Shown here piece after piece: positions 12,445 through 23,162 of a stretch of 64,000 nt of DNA (positions are counted from its first letter, which is position 1; each line of letters starts with the position of its first letter). A model generated the notes under the pieces. It was not told where the DNA came from. It saw only the letters and a program-made list of their open reading frames with translations, and ran no database searches. This stretch comes from Pictodentalium vernedei (lineage: Eukaryota > Mollusca > Scaphopoda > Dentaliida > Dentaliidae): NCBI GenBank assembly GCA_031216915.1, contig CM062293.1, positions 151,164,285-151,228,284 on the forward strand, given 5' to 3'. A program made the position numbers and the translations under genes.

Positions 12445-13633
12445 AACAAGAGGCCCCACGGGGGCCTGAAGCGCTCATCTTGTACAGAACACAATTTAAA
12501 CAGCGTCCAAGAATGAGTCTACATTAAGCAAGCCATCTCCATAGGCTATACTGTCAATCCTTGAGTCCCTCAGGAGTGACAAAAATAATCTGGGCGTCAT
12601 GCCTTTTCTTCAGTTGATCCTTAGTAAAATGTAGAGCTCCCCTTTGAAGCCCCTTGATACAACCTATGTGGATTAATCTTAGTACCTCTAGAGGGTACTG
12701 AATACAAAATTTTTAATTCATCAGCAAAATGGCCAATTCTGGCTCCCATAGAGAGCCCAAATATTAACCCAGGCTCTTGATTTGAACACAGTTAAATCTG
12801 ACTTCCCTAGAGATGTTGTATACCGAATATGAAAGCATTCTGACTGCTGGATCTGAAGAAGAGAAATTGTAAAGAAATTTCTTCGAATTGCACTAAGTTC
12901 AAATTTGGGCTACCATAGCGAGCCCAAATATTAACCTATGGATCCGATTTGAACAAACTAGAATTTGACCCCCCTAGAGATGTTGTATACCAAATGTGAA
13001 AGCATTCTGACAAGTGAATCTGAAGAAGAAGATTTTTGAAGAAATTCCCTCATATTGTACTAAGTTAAATTTCATGTTCCCATATGGAGCCCAAATATTA
13101 ACCTAGGCACTCGAATTGAACAACCTGGAATCTGATCCCCCTAGAGATGTTGTATACCAAATATAAAAGCATTCCGACTGGTGCATCTGAAGAAGAAGAT
13201 TTTTAAAGAAATTTCCTCATATTGCACTAAGTAAAAGTTTGGGCTACCATAGTGAGCCCAAATATATACCTAGGGATCTGATTTGAGCAAACTTGGATCT
13301 GACCCCTATAGAGATGTTGCATACCAAATATCAAAGCATTCTGACGGATGGATCTGAAGAAGAAGATTTTTTTAAATTACCCTCCATATTGAACAAAGAT
13401 AAAATTTGGGCTTCCGTAGGAAGCCCAAATATTAACCTAGGGACTTGGTTTGAGTCTAGAATCTGACCCTCATAACAATGATGTATACCAAATATTAAAA
13501 GATTCTGACTGGTGGTTCTGAAGAAGAAGATTTTTAAAGAATATTCCCCATATTACCCTATGTTAAAACTTTGGGCTCCTGTAGAGAGCCCAAATATGAA
13601 CCAATGAGCTTTATTTCAACAAACTTTTATCTG

Positions 13634-13685
<52 letters not shown>

Positions 13686-14456
13686 TATGAATGCTGTATA
13701 CCAAATATCAAAAGATTCTGGTGATTGGTTCTGGAGAAAAGAATTTTTAAAATTTTTGCAAATATGCTGACTCAGCATTTTTTCGATGCCCATTACAGAA
13801 CACCCTAACATAACCGATGGCAATTTTTTTTTACCATTCAATTCTACTGGTCATAAGGATACTTCATACCACATAAAAGCTCTCTGTTCCGTGGGGTTTG
13901 GGAAATATAGGCGTTTGAAAATATTTCTATTTTTAGCTCCCAGGGTTCCCATGGGGATGCGGGAATTTTTTTTTTTGCATGGGTCAAGTACTTATGACCC
14001 AATACTACCACAAACCAAATTTGGTTCATACTGGACCATCGTTTCAGAAAATAGAAATTTTGGGCGGGGCCAAAAATCTTACCCCTCCTATTACAATGCC
14101 AAATATTACTTCACGAACTTCGTTTGAACAAACTTGATTCTACACCTCATATGGAAGCTCCATAGCAAATATCAAGTCATTGTACACACTGGTTCTTGAG
14201 AAGAAGATTTTTAAAATATTTTGGAGCATTTCCCCCCACTCCCTCCCTATGGGGCTGGGCATGCTGAGTTGAACAAAAATGAAATGCCCCTTTGGGACCA
14301 TCACTCACACAAACTTTCACTTGAATTGGCCCAGTGGCTTTGGAGGAGAAGACCAAAACATGGTGTTGATGGACGATGGACGACGGATGACAGACGACGG
14401 ACGACGGACGGAGAGCGATGAGATTAGCTCAGCTTGCCTTTGTCAAGATGAGCTAA
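12445..14456. mobile_element. Tandem-module element, about 170-bp module
   Basis: The head is aacaagaggccccacgggg with a GC hairpin followed by gcgctcatctt. The core is about six modules of roughly 165-175 bp, recognised by the phrases 'gcccaaatattaacc' and 'gaagaagatttttaaag'. The 3' part has a (ACGGACG)-rich microsatellite (14368-14410) and a terminal hairpin ending in CTAA at 14456. The same 337-bp module flanks it on both sides, so it inserted into that element. Non-coding. Confidence 0.65.
13635..13685. repeat. 51-bp uninterrupted poly(C) run
   Basis: Fifty-one consecutive C residues inside one module of the element at 12445-14456. Sister modules carry only short C runs at this place (for example acccccctag). 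Length may be unreliable in assembly. Confidence 0.95.
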
Positions 14457-14956
14457 AAAATGATTAGACCTAATTTCGGTACAAAATGGCCACTGGCAGC
14501 CATATTGAATTTTGGACCGCACTCAGAAACACTCATTCTCGTCCCAAGGTGATAACAGAGGTACCCAAGAAGTTTCGTGAAGATCGGTTGATAAATACAG
14601 CCTCTAGCCCGAGCCGTATTGACATGTGTACTTACTGTGTGTAAGTAGCACTGAAAAAATCAAAGTTCATCTAATTTGCATAATTTCTGCACGAGAAAAA
14701 ACCCCGTATTATATGTCATGTATCCCATGGTACTAAACATTCACACAAAAATTTTTTAAATCAGAGCTTTCCTATGGAAGTTCTGTGCAAAAATCTGATT
14801 GCACCTAATTTTGTACAAAATGGCTGCCATCGGCCATCTTGAATTTCGGTCCGCATCCAAAAACACTTGTTCTCGTCCCACGGTGATACCAAAGGTACCC
14901 AAGAAGTTTCGTAAAGATCGGTTTATAAATACGGCCTCTAGCCCGAGCCGTATTGG

Positions 14957-15530
14957 CATTACAAAATATTGCTTCAGATATATTTTCTGTGTGTGTGCAG
15001 CACAGTATTATCTTAGAAATGGAGTGGTTTCCAAGGTCGCAGAATGAAAAAGCTGATTTCCTCAGTAAACTGGTAGATTTTGATGACTGGGGTGTCTCCA
15101 GTTCGGTTTTTAATGAGCTCAGTGAGCATTGGGGCCCCTACGATATCGATTGGTTTCCTTCTCATTACAATGCAAAATTGCCTATTTTTTATTCTTGATT
15201 TTGGAATCCATATTCAGCTGGTGTTGATGCATTTTCCGCTGATTGGTCGGGCAAAAACAGCTGGTTTTTGCCACCAGTGTACCTTATTGCTAGGGTACTG
15301 AAATATAGGTGTCACTGTAAGGCATATGAGACTTTGGTTGTCCCCGGATGGGAGTCCGCTCCATTTTGGCCACTGATTTGTGAATTGAATTTTATTACAG
15401 GCACTTTTCTTTTGCCCCTTACTAAAGACTCCTTTACCCCGGGTCGTTCTGCAACTTCAATCTTTGGAAATAAAGATTTAAGTTTCAGTATGATCGCGTT
15501 GCGGTTAGATTTTCGGAAATTCTGTTTGTA
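14957..15530 (+). pseudogene. RNase H end and linker remnant of element D
   Basis: Peptides near 15010-15200 (MEWFPRSQNEKADFLSKL, then DIDWFPSHYNAKLP) match the RNase H C-terminus and following linker of YR retrotransposons. A later piece near 15200-15390 has VDAFSADWSG and a VVPGWESAPFWPL-type block, which I recall as typical of metazoan Ngaro-like elements. Fossil. Confidence 0.65.
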
Positions 15531-15728
15531 AATGCATAGTTATAGCCGATGCATGCCGGCGTGAGAATTCATGTTAGTTTAACATGTCCTTAAAGATATT
15601 GCAGCCAGTAGAGGCATGAGAATACCGTAGGCTGATCTCCGTTTTTAGTGACTTACAGAGTGTGGGTAGCTTTTTTTTCCAAGTGGTTCGGAATGTAGTG
15701 TGACATCCGGATTTGTATCTGACTTTTA

Positions 15729-16787
15729 ATGAATACGTTTTCATCTGAAAATTATTGCGCCTTAATCTGTGTAAGACAAATGCTGATAGCTGTTCTGCTT
15801 TTACATCTGTTTTTTCAGGCCTATGCACAAGATATTACAAACTTGCCTGTTCAACTGCAAAGTCAAGTGCTAGTTATGGCTGACATTCTTAAGGACTCAA
15901 AAGCTGCTAACACTATGCAACAGTATCTACGAAGTTTTGCGCGGTGGAGCAAGTGGGCTAGTGACCATGGACTGGAATTTGATGACATTTTACCAGCTAA
16001 GCCGTTTCATTTTGCTTTATATCTCACTTCTCTTATTCAGTCAAGTTGTTCGCCCTCATCTGTAGTGACTGCTTTTTATAGTGTTTGTTGGGCGCACCAG
16101 TTTCTGAGTAAACTAGCCCCCACTGACTCACCGTTAGTGAAAAATGTTCTAGAGGCAGCCAAACGTAAACTATGAAAACCTGTGCAAAAGAAGCTTCCCA
16201 TTACGCACGAGTTGATGGGCAACTTACACAGTGCTCTTTACAAAGTGGGTAATTTAAGTAACCAGAGAATTATCTGTGCTTCACTTTTAGCTTATGCCGG
16301 TTTTCTTAGAAGCGTTGAGCTTTTAGAAATAAAATGCTGTGATTTAGTTTTTTAACCTACGCATCTGTGTATTTTTCTCGAAAAAAGTAAAACTGATATT
16401 TATAGGGACGGTTCTTGGATTTTAGTAGCTCGAGCGGGCTCTACAATGTGTCCTGTGCAAAATCTACTTCATTATTTGACCTGGGCTAATATAGCTGATA
16501 ATTCGTCGGAATACCTTTTTCACAGTATCATTTCAACTAAATCTGGTTATAAATTGAGGCCTGGTAATAAGCCTTTAATTTACACTAGGCTACGAGAATT
16601 ATTCATTGCTGCATTTTGGCCACTTGTAGATAACATTGATAAGTTTGGTTTTCATAGCTTACGAGCTGGGGGAGCTACGGCAGCTGTAATAATGGAATTC
16701 CAGATCGACTCTTTAAACATCCTGGACGCTGAAAGTCTGAGACCGCCAAAGACGGCTATGTTTCTGATAAATTATCTGAACAGTTAA
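15729..16787 (+). pseudogene. Tyrosine recombinase remnant of element D
   Basis: The N-terminal part (15840-16175) has a SAM-like core-binding domain (TMQQYLRSFARWSKWASDHG). The C-terminal part (16446-16787) has the catalytic HxxR box in FHSLRAGGATAA. The arginine-I region lies between them, near 16290-16330. YRs integrate these elements as circles without target-site duplication. Fossil, broken. Confidence 0.8.
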
Positions 16788-16904
16788 GTGTTTCCAAGTC
16801 TTTAGGCCTTTCATAAGGACCTGTGGCTTTCTAGTATGGGGGACCAGTATAGACACTGTTATTTCGTGGCAGTTGTTACCATTCCCCGTTCTTTGGTACT
16901 CAGC

Positions 16905-17441
16905 GCATGTTGTAGTGCTCTGAACATACCAAATAATGTGTTGTTTTCCTGAGGGTGCTTGTGTGCTAGGAGAAATGTAATTTCTCGTGGTTGATCAGTA
17001 TGGGAATTAGCGAGAAATTAATTTCTCCTCATGGATTGGCAGCCGCAAGGGCGCGTGTATGATTGAGTTGTGCATGGACTGTTTGGTCATTCAGCGCAAC
17101 AACATCACAGTGACCAGTACGTAAAATTTTGTTTTTGTTGTGATGTTGTCAAATGTATGTACATAATAATGGAGGCCTGGTCGTACCTTCCCTTGTTTTC
17201 TACTAAAAATTAACTTTAACATAAGGCCAAGCTGTGCAGAGGGTTATGATCCTTACAATTTGAAACATCATGTATCTTTATAATGTGTCCCTGTTAGGAC
17301 ATACAAGGTTGTACTTTTGTTCTACGTTAACATGTAAATTAAGGTTATTTTTTTGTGCAAAAAATAAAATGCATGTTGTCGTGCTCTGAACATACCAAAT
17401 AATGTGTTGTTTTCCTGGGGGTGCTTGTGCGTTAGGAGAAA
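16905..17441 (+). repeat. 3' split direct repeats B1-A2-B2 of element D
   Basis: B1 (16905-16974) and B2 (17371-17441) are direct repeats of about 70 bp starting gcatgttgt and ending ggagaaat. A2 (16975-17130) repeats the 5' terminus A1 (6881-7033). B1 abuts A2 directly. This is the defining 3' arrangement of Ngaro/PAT-type elements. Confidence 0.85.
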
Positions 17442-17442
17442 T

Positions 17443-17704
17443 TCCAGTAAGAACACTCTCCAACGTGTACTATCTGATATCTATGATCGTAAACATGTGG
17501 GAATATGCGAAATGAGTACTAACATAATAGAAACCTGGATCTAGAAATGAAAGTAGGTATGATTAACCCTTCACCCAATGAATCGGCCGCACCAGCCTGC
17601 GTAATATGCATTTTCAGCAGTTGAAAAAATATTATTTTTCAAAAACTTTCAACAAAACCATATCATGTGACCCCTCGTTGGAACCAGCTCGTTGAGCTCA
17701 TATA
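17443..17704. repeat. Post-D junction with a MITE fragment (family W, copy 1)
   Basis: After D ends, about 120 bp are unassigned. From 17562 a short repeat starts taacccttcacccaatg and includes atatcatgtgacccctcgtt. The same repeat occurs at 45718-45835 and as a full foldback element at 32678-32928. This copy is cut off at 17704 by the mosaic stretch that follows. Confidence 0.5.
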
Positions 17705-17787
17705 TGGAGTCGGTTAGACATGAGGGAACCACCGCGGTATGTCCTAACAGGGACACATTATAAAGACCCGGTATATGACGGATAGAG
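17705..17787. repeat. 83-bp mosaic of three perfect local copies
   Basis: Positions 17705-17738 are the exact reverse complement of 17875-17908 (34 bp). Positions 17737-17766 are the exact reverse complement of 17275-17304 inside D (30 bp). Positions 17765-17787 are an exact direct copy of 18357-18379 inside C (23 bp). Adjacent pieces overlap by 2 bp each. The stretch is thus fully explained by three templated copies with microhomology at the joins. The following 17788-17874 is unassigned. Confidence 0.85.
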
Positions 17788-17875
17788 GGGGGAGGTGGAA
17801 ATTTGAAGTCATATCGAAATCTCCTCACCTGCATTATTTAATTGTTCCTGTGCCAGTTATCAAATAATATAGGAA

Positions 17876-20800
17876 CCGCGGTGGTTCCCTCATGTCTAAC
17901 CGACTCCAATATGCCACTATGGGCGGAGAAGGATGTGAAGAATAAAACTTCCCCTGAAAGAAGGCCCTCTCATGGAGGAAGCTTCTGGGGAGCGTCCCAT
18001 AACAGACACTTGAGAATACTGATCCAAGGTTTCTGTGACAACTGAGGTGCTACTAGTAGGATTCACAACGAGACTGTTTAATCTTAAACGTAATCTATTG
18101 AATCAAATGAATTGGAGGATTCGCGTATCCTATCATTCATCCCCATGAATTCTGCAGAGCGTCTACTGCATGTGCTCAATGGTCTGGGCATGGCGACACA
18201 AATGACGGTAACTAATTGTTCTAGTGCGTCGCAAACTGAACTATTATGGGGCGATCCCACTGGTAGCAAAACTGTCCAAATACTCGCTTGTTGAGTATCC
18301 AATGCAAATGAAACAGGTGACCTTTCCGAGTTGCGAGTCTGCTAGTAAGTTCAGACGACCCGGTATATGACGGATAGAGAGATGAACATGATGATACATG
18401 ACGAAATAGAAAAAAACTTCTCCGTTAGTTATCATAACGGAAATGAATGGGTGCCGCCCTGGTTCCTGATGTACGCTACCTCTATCGAGATGTCCAACAA
18501 TATCTGAACATGCGTGTCCACAAATAATGTGAATCCATTGATGTAGCGCCAACAGTATTGACATCATTCTTTGATGTTATGTGTTTCTCCAGGAACTGAG
18601 GGTCCCAAGACCCCTGCATTTCGATTCTGTCAGACTCAGGGTCGTGCCCCAAACTATTGACTCACACCCGTCATAATTGTGAAAGCTGGATCTGGCAGTT
18701 GCAGTGGACCTCTTTGAGTTACCTACTGAATATCTGCCCCAATATGGACCTTTTGTTCACTAGATCCGTTAAAACAATACTGGTCTTGAGCGAAAGCATC
18801 TTCACACTCCAGTTCTGGGTAAAGAATAACTGGAGGGGACGTGTGCGTAAGTGACCCATCTGAATAAGATACGTAGCCGCTCCGCACAACCCCATCAGTC
18901 GCATAAAATTTCTCGCAGTTAATGCATCTGAAAGAAGACAAAAACGAGCATAACAACTGATTAATTTTGCTCTGGATGACGGCGGATGAACCAGATTGTT
19001 GTGAGACATTACCGAGTTCATTATTCGAGTGACAGCCCAGAGCGCTAGATTCAGACCAAATCACATCACTCAGAACTGAAATACTATCCCTTGGACAACG
19101 AACCGTAGGTACTTTCTGAATGCCAGATATACCAGGACATGAAAGAACGGATCCTTAGATCTGGGCTTGTCGCAGTCGATCACTCGAACGCTCGCTTTTA
19201 CTGACTAAATGATTACCATAAATAAACTTTCAGAGCTATGATAAACTAGTTATCCAGCTCCAGTCTATTATCAGTCGGAACGAGCTCTCTGGCTTCGGTA
19301 CAAGTAACAGGTGACTATATTACTCTATTACTTTCATTGTCAAGAGAACCTTTACCTCCGATTGGAGAGACTCTTATGCAAGGATTTGACGGAAGCATTG
19401 TCCATCACAGGCATTAAGTTAGTGGTGGTTTCTCTCAGAAAGATAGCCATAGGCCGTCCGAGACCACACTTCTCGCCTACTGGTCTTCTGTAATAGTTAT
19501 CCAGTTTGATGCGAATCTTGATAACCATCCGTCAACTACTAAGTAATAGCGGTTCTAATCCTCACCTGTAGTACCTGCGAGGCCTACGGAAGGAGAAACT
19601 ACATCTCCTTTGCGAAAAGCCTCGAGGGGAGTCTGACCGGTAGTCTCGATCAGACCTAAGCCCCTTATCCGTGTTGCTGTATGACGGTCCCTAGAGTAAT
19701 TATAGGAGGGTTACCTATACCCTTGCGAGGAGTCCTTTTTAGACGACTTTCTGTCTAGGACGTCCTCCCTTACTCTTTTCTGCTATTGCGGGTCAATTAG
19801 ATGCCGACTTAAGGAGCAGAGTATTGATGCTTTCTTTGTACCTTCGTCATAAACCAATGAAAGCTTATTGTCAAAAATTAGTGTCCGGATACCGGAGCGA
19901 CCCATCTAGAGTTTTTCACCTTGTCATCTATTAAAGATGACGACGCAAGGGCTCTGTCACGTCTGATTAACTCCAAATTAGCAACTGTTAAGACAGAGTT
20001 ATACGTGATAAATATAATAGCCCTGGAAAGGACTCTAAATGAGGTATGAACATCCTCAAATTCCTTTCCATAGAGACGTTGCGTCACAGTTCTTAAAGAT
20101 GATCTGCGTAAGACAGTTAGTCTAAATTTGCTCTGAATGAAGAAATTGCCGTCTCAATTGTGTCCAAGCAAATAATGAATGACGAAGGTAAGGCCATAAC
20201 TAGGTCCTTACCCTGCTCATTCAAACGCAGAGGAACTCTCTATACATCTTCTCTGTTTTCCGTTATAATCGGTAAAATTACGGATGAAAGTTGAATATGG
20301 CATCGTCTAAAAGGCTTAAGGCCTGCGACACCTGTCTAGACTTAACCAGAAAAGTCATGACCTCCTCTTTTTTCTCATGAAGTCAGTGTCCAACAATGCT
20401 AGCGGTTTCTTGCAAGTAGTCGCAGCATTCTGATTCACTGGAACAAATTCAGGGCAGTGTTGATGGATTAATCCATCGCAACCATGTGTTGTTCCGAAAG
20501 GGAAGGGTAATCTCCCTCCGTATCCCTTTCATCATTTGTCTGAATCAGTTGAAAATCACGGTCAGCGGAATCTGAACTTGCAGATGACTGGACCGACCAA
20601 GCACCATCCGACAGCTCAGTTTCTGAGACTGCCGTCGGCTGCTTCTGCACTTGCTGGGATGCTGCGGCGAGCTGCACAATCTGCGACAGCAAATCCGTTA
20701 CGGAGGCCTGAGGAGCAGCGGTCTTCTATTCTGGCCACCAGCTGCTCCCGGAACAGTGTGTCAGAGATGGCTCTTTTCTCCAGATGTCCCGATATATGAG

Positions 20801-22288
20801 GCCTTGTCTCTCAGCTACTGAATAGTGCTACTTTCGAGCGGTCGCAGCATTCTGATTCTCAGGAACAAACTCAGGGAAGTATTGATGCATTAGATCCATC
20901 GCCACCCTGTGTTGTTCCGAAAGGGAAGGATAATTCTCCTCCAAATCCCTTTCACCATCCGACTAAATCAGATTATACGACAGAAGCACACTCTCTGACG
21001 GTGTCATGTAAACATCACCATGTTCTTGTTCCTCTGTAAATAGAAACTAAAAAAAACTAGAGCGACTTTTTGGCGAGACCGGCAGTGGCCTCTCACCACG
21101 AGAGGACCGGCAGTGTCCTCTCGCTAACAACATACCGTGACATCCGCCTCCAACATTTGTCATCCCATGCGACACATGTTGAGCAAGAATTAGTGGGAGT
21201 ACATCGACTACAAACAAGGCAACCAACATGTAAATCAGAGGAAAGGCTTCCTCGCCTTGCTTATTGAGCAATATGCTTTCATAATGAAGCAAACTAAGTC
21301 GATCGTACTCCCACCAACTCCACATTAAATATTATAAAAAGAGCCCAAGTTCCCAAAGGGTATGAAGTGCCCAAATGTATCCCAATACAGCCCAAGTGTG
21401 GACAAAAATTATTTTTCTATCCCAAAAATAAACTGCTACACTACCGGAATATTTAATGTATCTTACAACAGTCCTACCATATAATAGGATACTACATATA
21501 TAAATAGAGCGATGTCAATGTAAACAACGTCAGAATGAAAACCGGAAACAAGACCCCAGGCAACACAGCCCAAAGTCAGTAACAGATTTTTGAACTATCC
21601 GTTGTAAAGCAAGATCTTCATCAGAAGAAAAAATGATACATCGGATGCATGACCAAAACGCCTAAACACCCCAAGGGTGAGGACCTAACCATGGGGATAT
21701 ACAGAATAAACATTCTGTGTAACACGTCAAACTCCCAAGAAATTTTATAAAAAAATTTCAATAAAACAAGCCAAAAAGCTTGGGAGTTTAACTGGGGGGC
21801 TCCAAGGGAGGGTAGGGAAGGAATACTTAACGAACAGTGGAAAAATCATTATCAATAATGATGACGTCAGGCCCATGTCCCGAAATTGGGGAACATGAAC
21901 TAATTTTTATAAATATTATAAAGTTACAGCCCTGAACGTTTCAAACCACCGTTTCTTCCTTCCTTCATCCAGTTGTGTCCTTGGATCCACCAAATTAACC
22001 ATTGATTTGTGTCTGGCATCATTATAAACTGAGATTTAAAAGCACAGAAGTCAGTTTGTTGTTATCTGACTGAGGGCCAAACAAAGAATGATGTTGGCAC
22101 CAATTCCGGTCATTTCCTGGCGTAAATGTATGAGTAAATGTATGGAGATAGGACTTCTTAATTTTCGGTTTTGCATGCAAATTTTGGGGATTGGGGGGGG
22201 GGGGGCAAAATTTGTGTTTGGCCCTCGATGTTTTGGAGTTAGCACCAGCTAAGTCTGGACCATTGGGTACAGTGAGAAAAATATGGAT
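17876..22288 (-). mobile_element. DIRS-like element C, 5' part
   Basis: The continuation of element C. RNase H remnants near 18310-18570 include the peptide RHIPGRLNLLADS, close to HIPGRLNVVADS of element B. Weaker remnants extend to about 20090. The gag-like region near 20390-20970 contains an internal direct duplication: a block around 20415-20540 repeats at about 20838-20970. The 5' inverted terminal repeat is at about 22075-22288, with a 12-C/G run near 22194-22205. Many breaks, no intact gene. Confidence 0.7.
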
Positions 22289-22642
22289 GTGGTATCGTGG
22301 GTAGGCACGACTGATGTTAAATAGTGCCAGCCTCATCCTGAGACTAACCATCTCAGAGTTTGTCCACATTTTCAGAGATGAAATTCCTTGACCTTTTCAT
22401 GAGTTTTCCATAACTTATTGGCAAACTTTTCATGACCTGCTAATTACTGTGAAACAGCCACAAGCAAAGATCAGTATTCAGCTTTTATTTTCTCAGACTT
22501 TGACTTCTGAAACGTAACTTTTCTTATCTCATTGGAGTAAGCCATCAAGCTTGTTTCAATGATGGTTCACAGCTATGTTTTTGAAGCAAATGGTGAGAAA
22601 TTTTGTGTTTTTAAATAAAAAGATACAGAAAGTATATTTTCT
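22289..22642. other. Unassigned stretch
   Basis: About 350 bp of AT-rich DNA. The phrase attccttgaccttttcatga near 22383 resembles the 'ccttgaaaaat / tcatgaaccctg' interspersed repeats also hinted at 23030-23100 and 56490-56590. No exon seen. Confidence 0.4.
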
Positions 22643-22892
22643 TAACTGGTAGAGTGCTAAGTTTTTTTTGGACACCCAAATTATTCCCCATGTCTTTGCT
22701 TTGTTATAATTTAGGAGAGAGTGCCTATAAGCACTCTCTCATAAATTGTAACAAGGCAAATCTATACAGACTAAATAATTTTACCTCAAAGATAATATGA
22801 AGCATATCAACTGAATATGAAACCTTTACATCATGGTACCTGCACTTCAGGGTAAAACCCAAATATGGGCTTCCAGCACTCTACCAGTTAAT
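22643..22892. mobile_element. MITE, family X copy 1
   Basis: Terminal inverted repeats taactggtagagtgct and agcactctaccagtta enclose about 250 bp. Inside is a further hairpin (arms ataatttaggagagagtgc and gcactctctcataaattgta, about 22709-22755). No coding capacity. Confidence 0.65.
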
Positions 22893-23162
22893 CAGTGTAC
22901 CAAGGGTTTATTTAGAAATTTAGGTTGGGTAATATACTGTGGTAGCTGAAATAAACTAAATGTAAAAAAAAATACTTGTGCTGTCATTTTTCTATCACTC
23001 TGCATAACATGACAGTACATTTTTAAATTCCAAGATTTTTCAAGGACTGGAGAAATTCCATATCTTTCCCAGGATTCTCTGACATGTATGAACCCTGCCA
23101 TCTGACACAGAATCTCAAAGCTATGAAGAGTATGTGGTGATGAATATTTTAGCCCAAAACAC

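Larger units (their letters stand above)
11537..14956. mobile_element. Second 337-bp-module element nested in D, itself hit by another element
   Basis: The head hairpin agtgtcaatgacact (11544-11558) and gtagctcaacttg match the head at 9771. Degenerate modules follow (11630-12445), continuing at 14457-14956 after the nested element at 12445-14456. The tail hairpin seen in its sister copy is not visible at the right end, so the 3' end may be lost. Confidence 0.55.
6881..17442 (+). mobile_element. YR retrotransposon D, split direct repeats (Ngaro/PAT-like)
   Basis: A plus-strand tyrosine-recombinase retrotransposon inserted in element C. It has the A1 - coding - B1 A2 B2 plan typical of Ngaro and PAT elements: A repeats at 6881-7033 and 16975-17130, B repeats at 16905-16974 and 17371-17441. 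Coding remnants run in the order gag-like with a zinc knuckle, reverse transcriptase, RNase H and linker, tyrosine recombinase. It is a fossil: two nested blocks (about 8614-11261 and 11537-14956) interrupt it and there are several further breaks. The net element without inserts is about 4.5 kb. Ngaro rather than PAT is favoured by the linker after RNase H (see 14957-15530), from memory of metazoan Ngaro proteins. Confidence 0.85.

Noticed and set aside
13611-13841. Glycine-rich open stretch on the minus strand
   Set aside because: The glycine run is only the translation of poly(C/G) in a repeat module.
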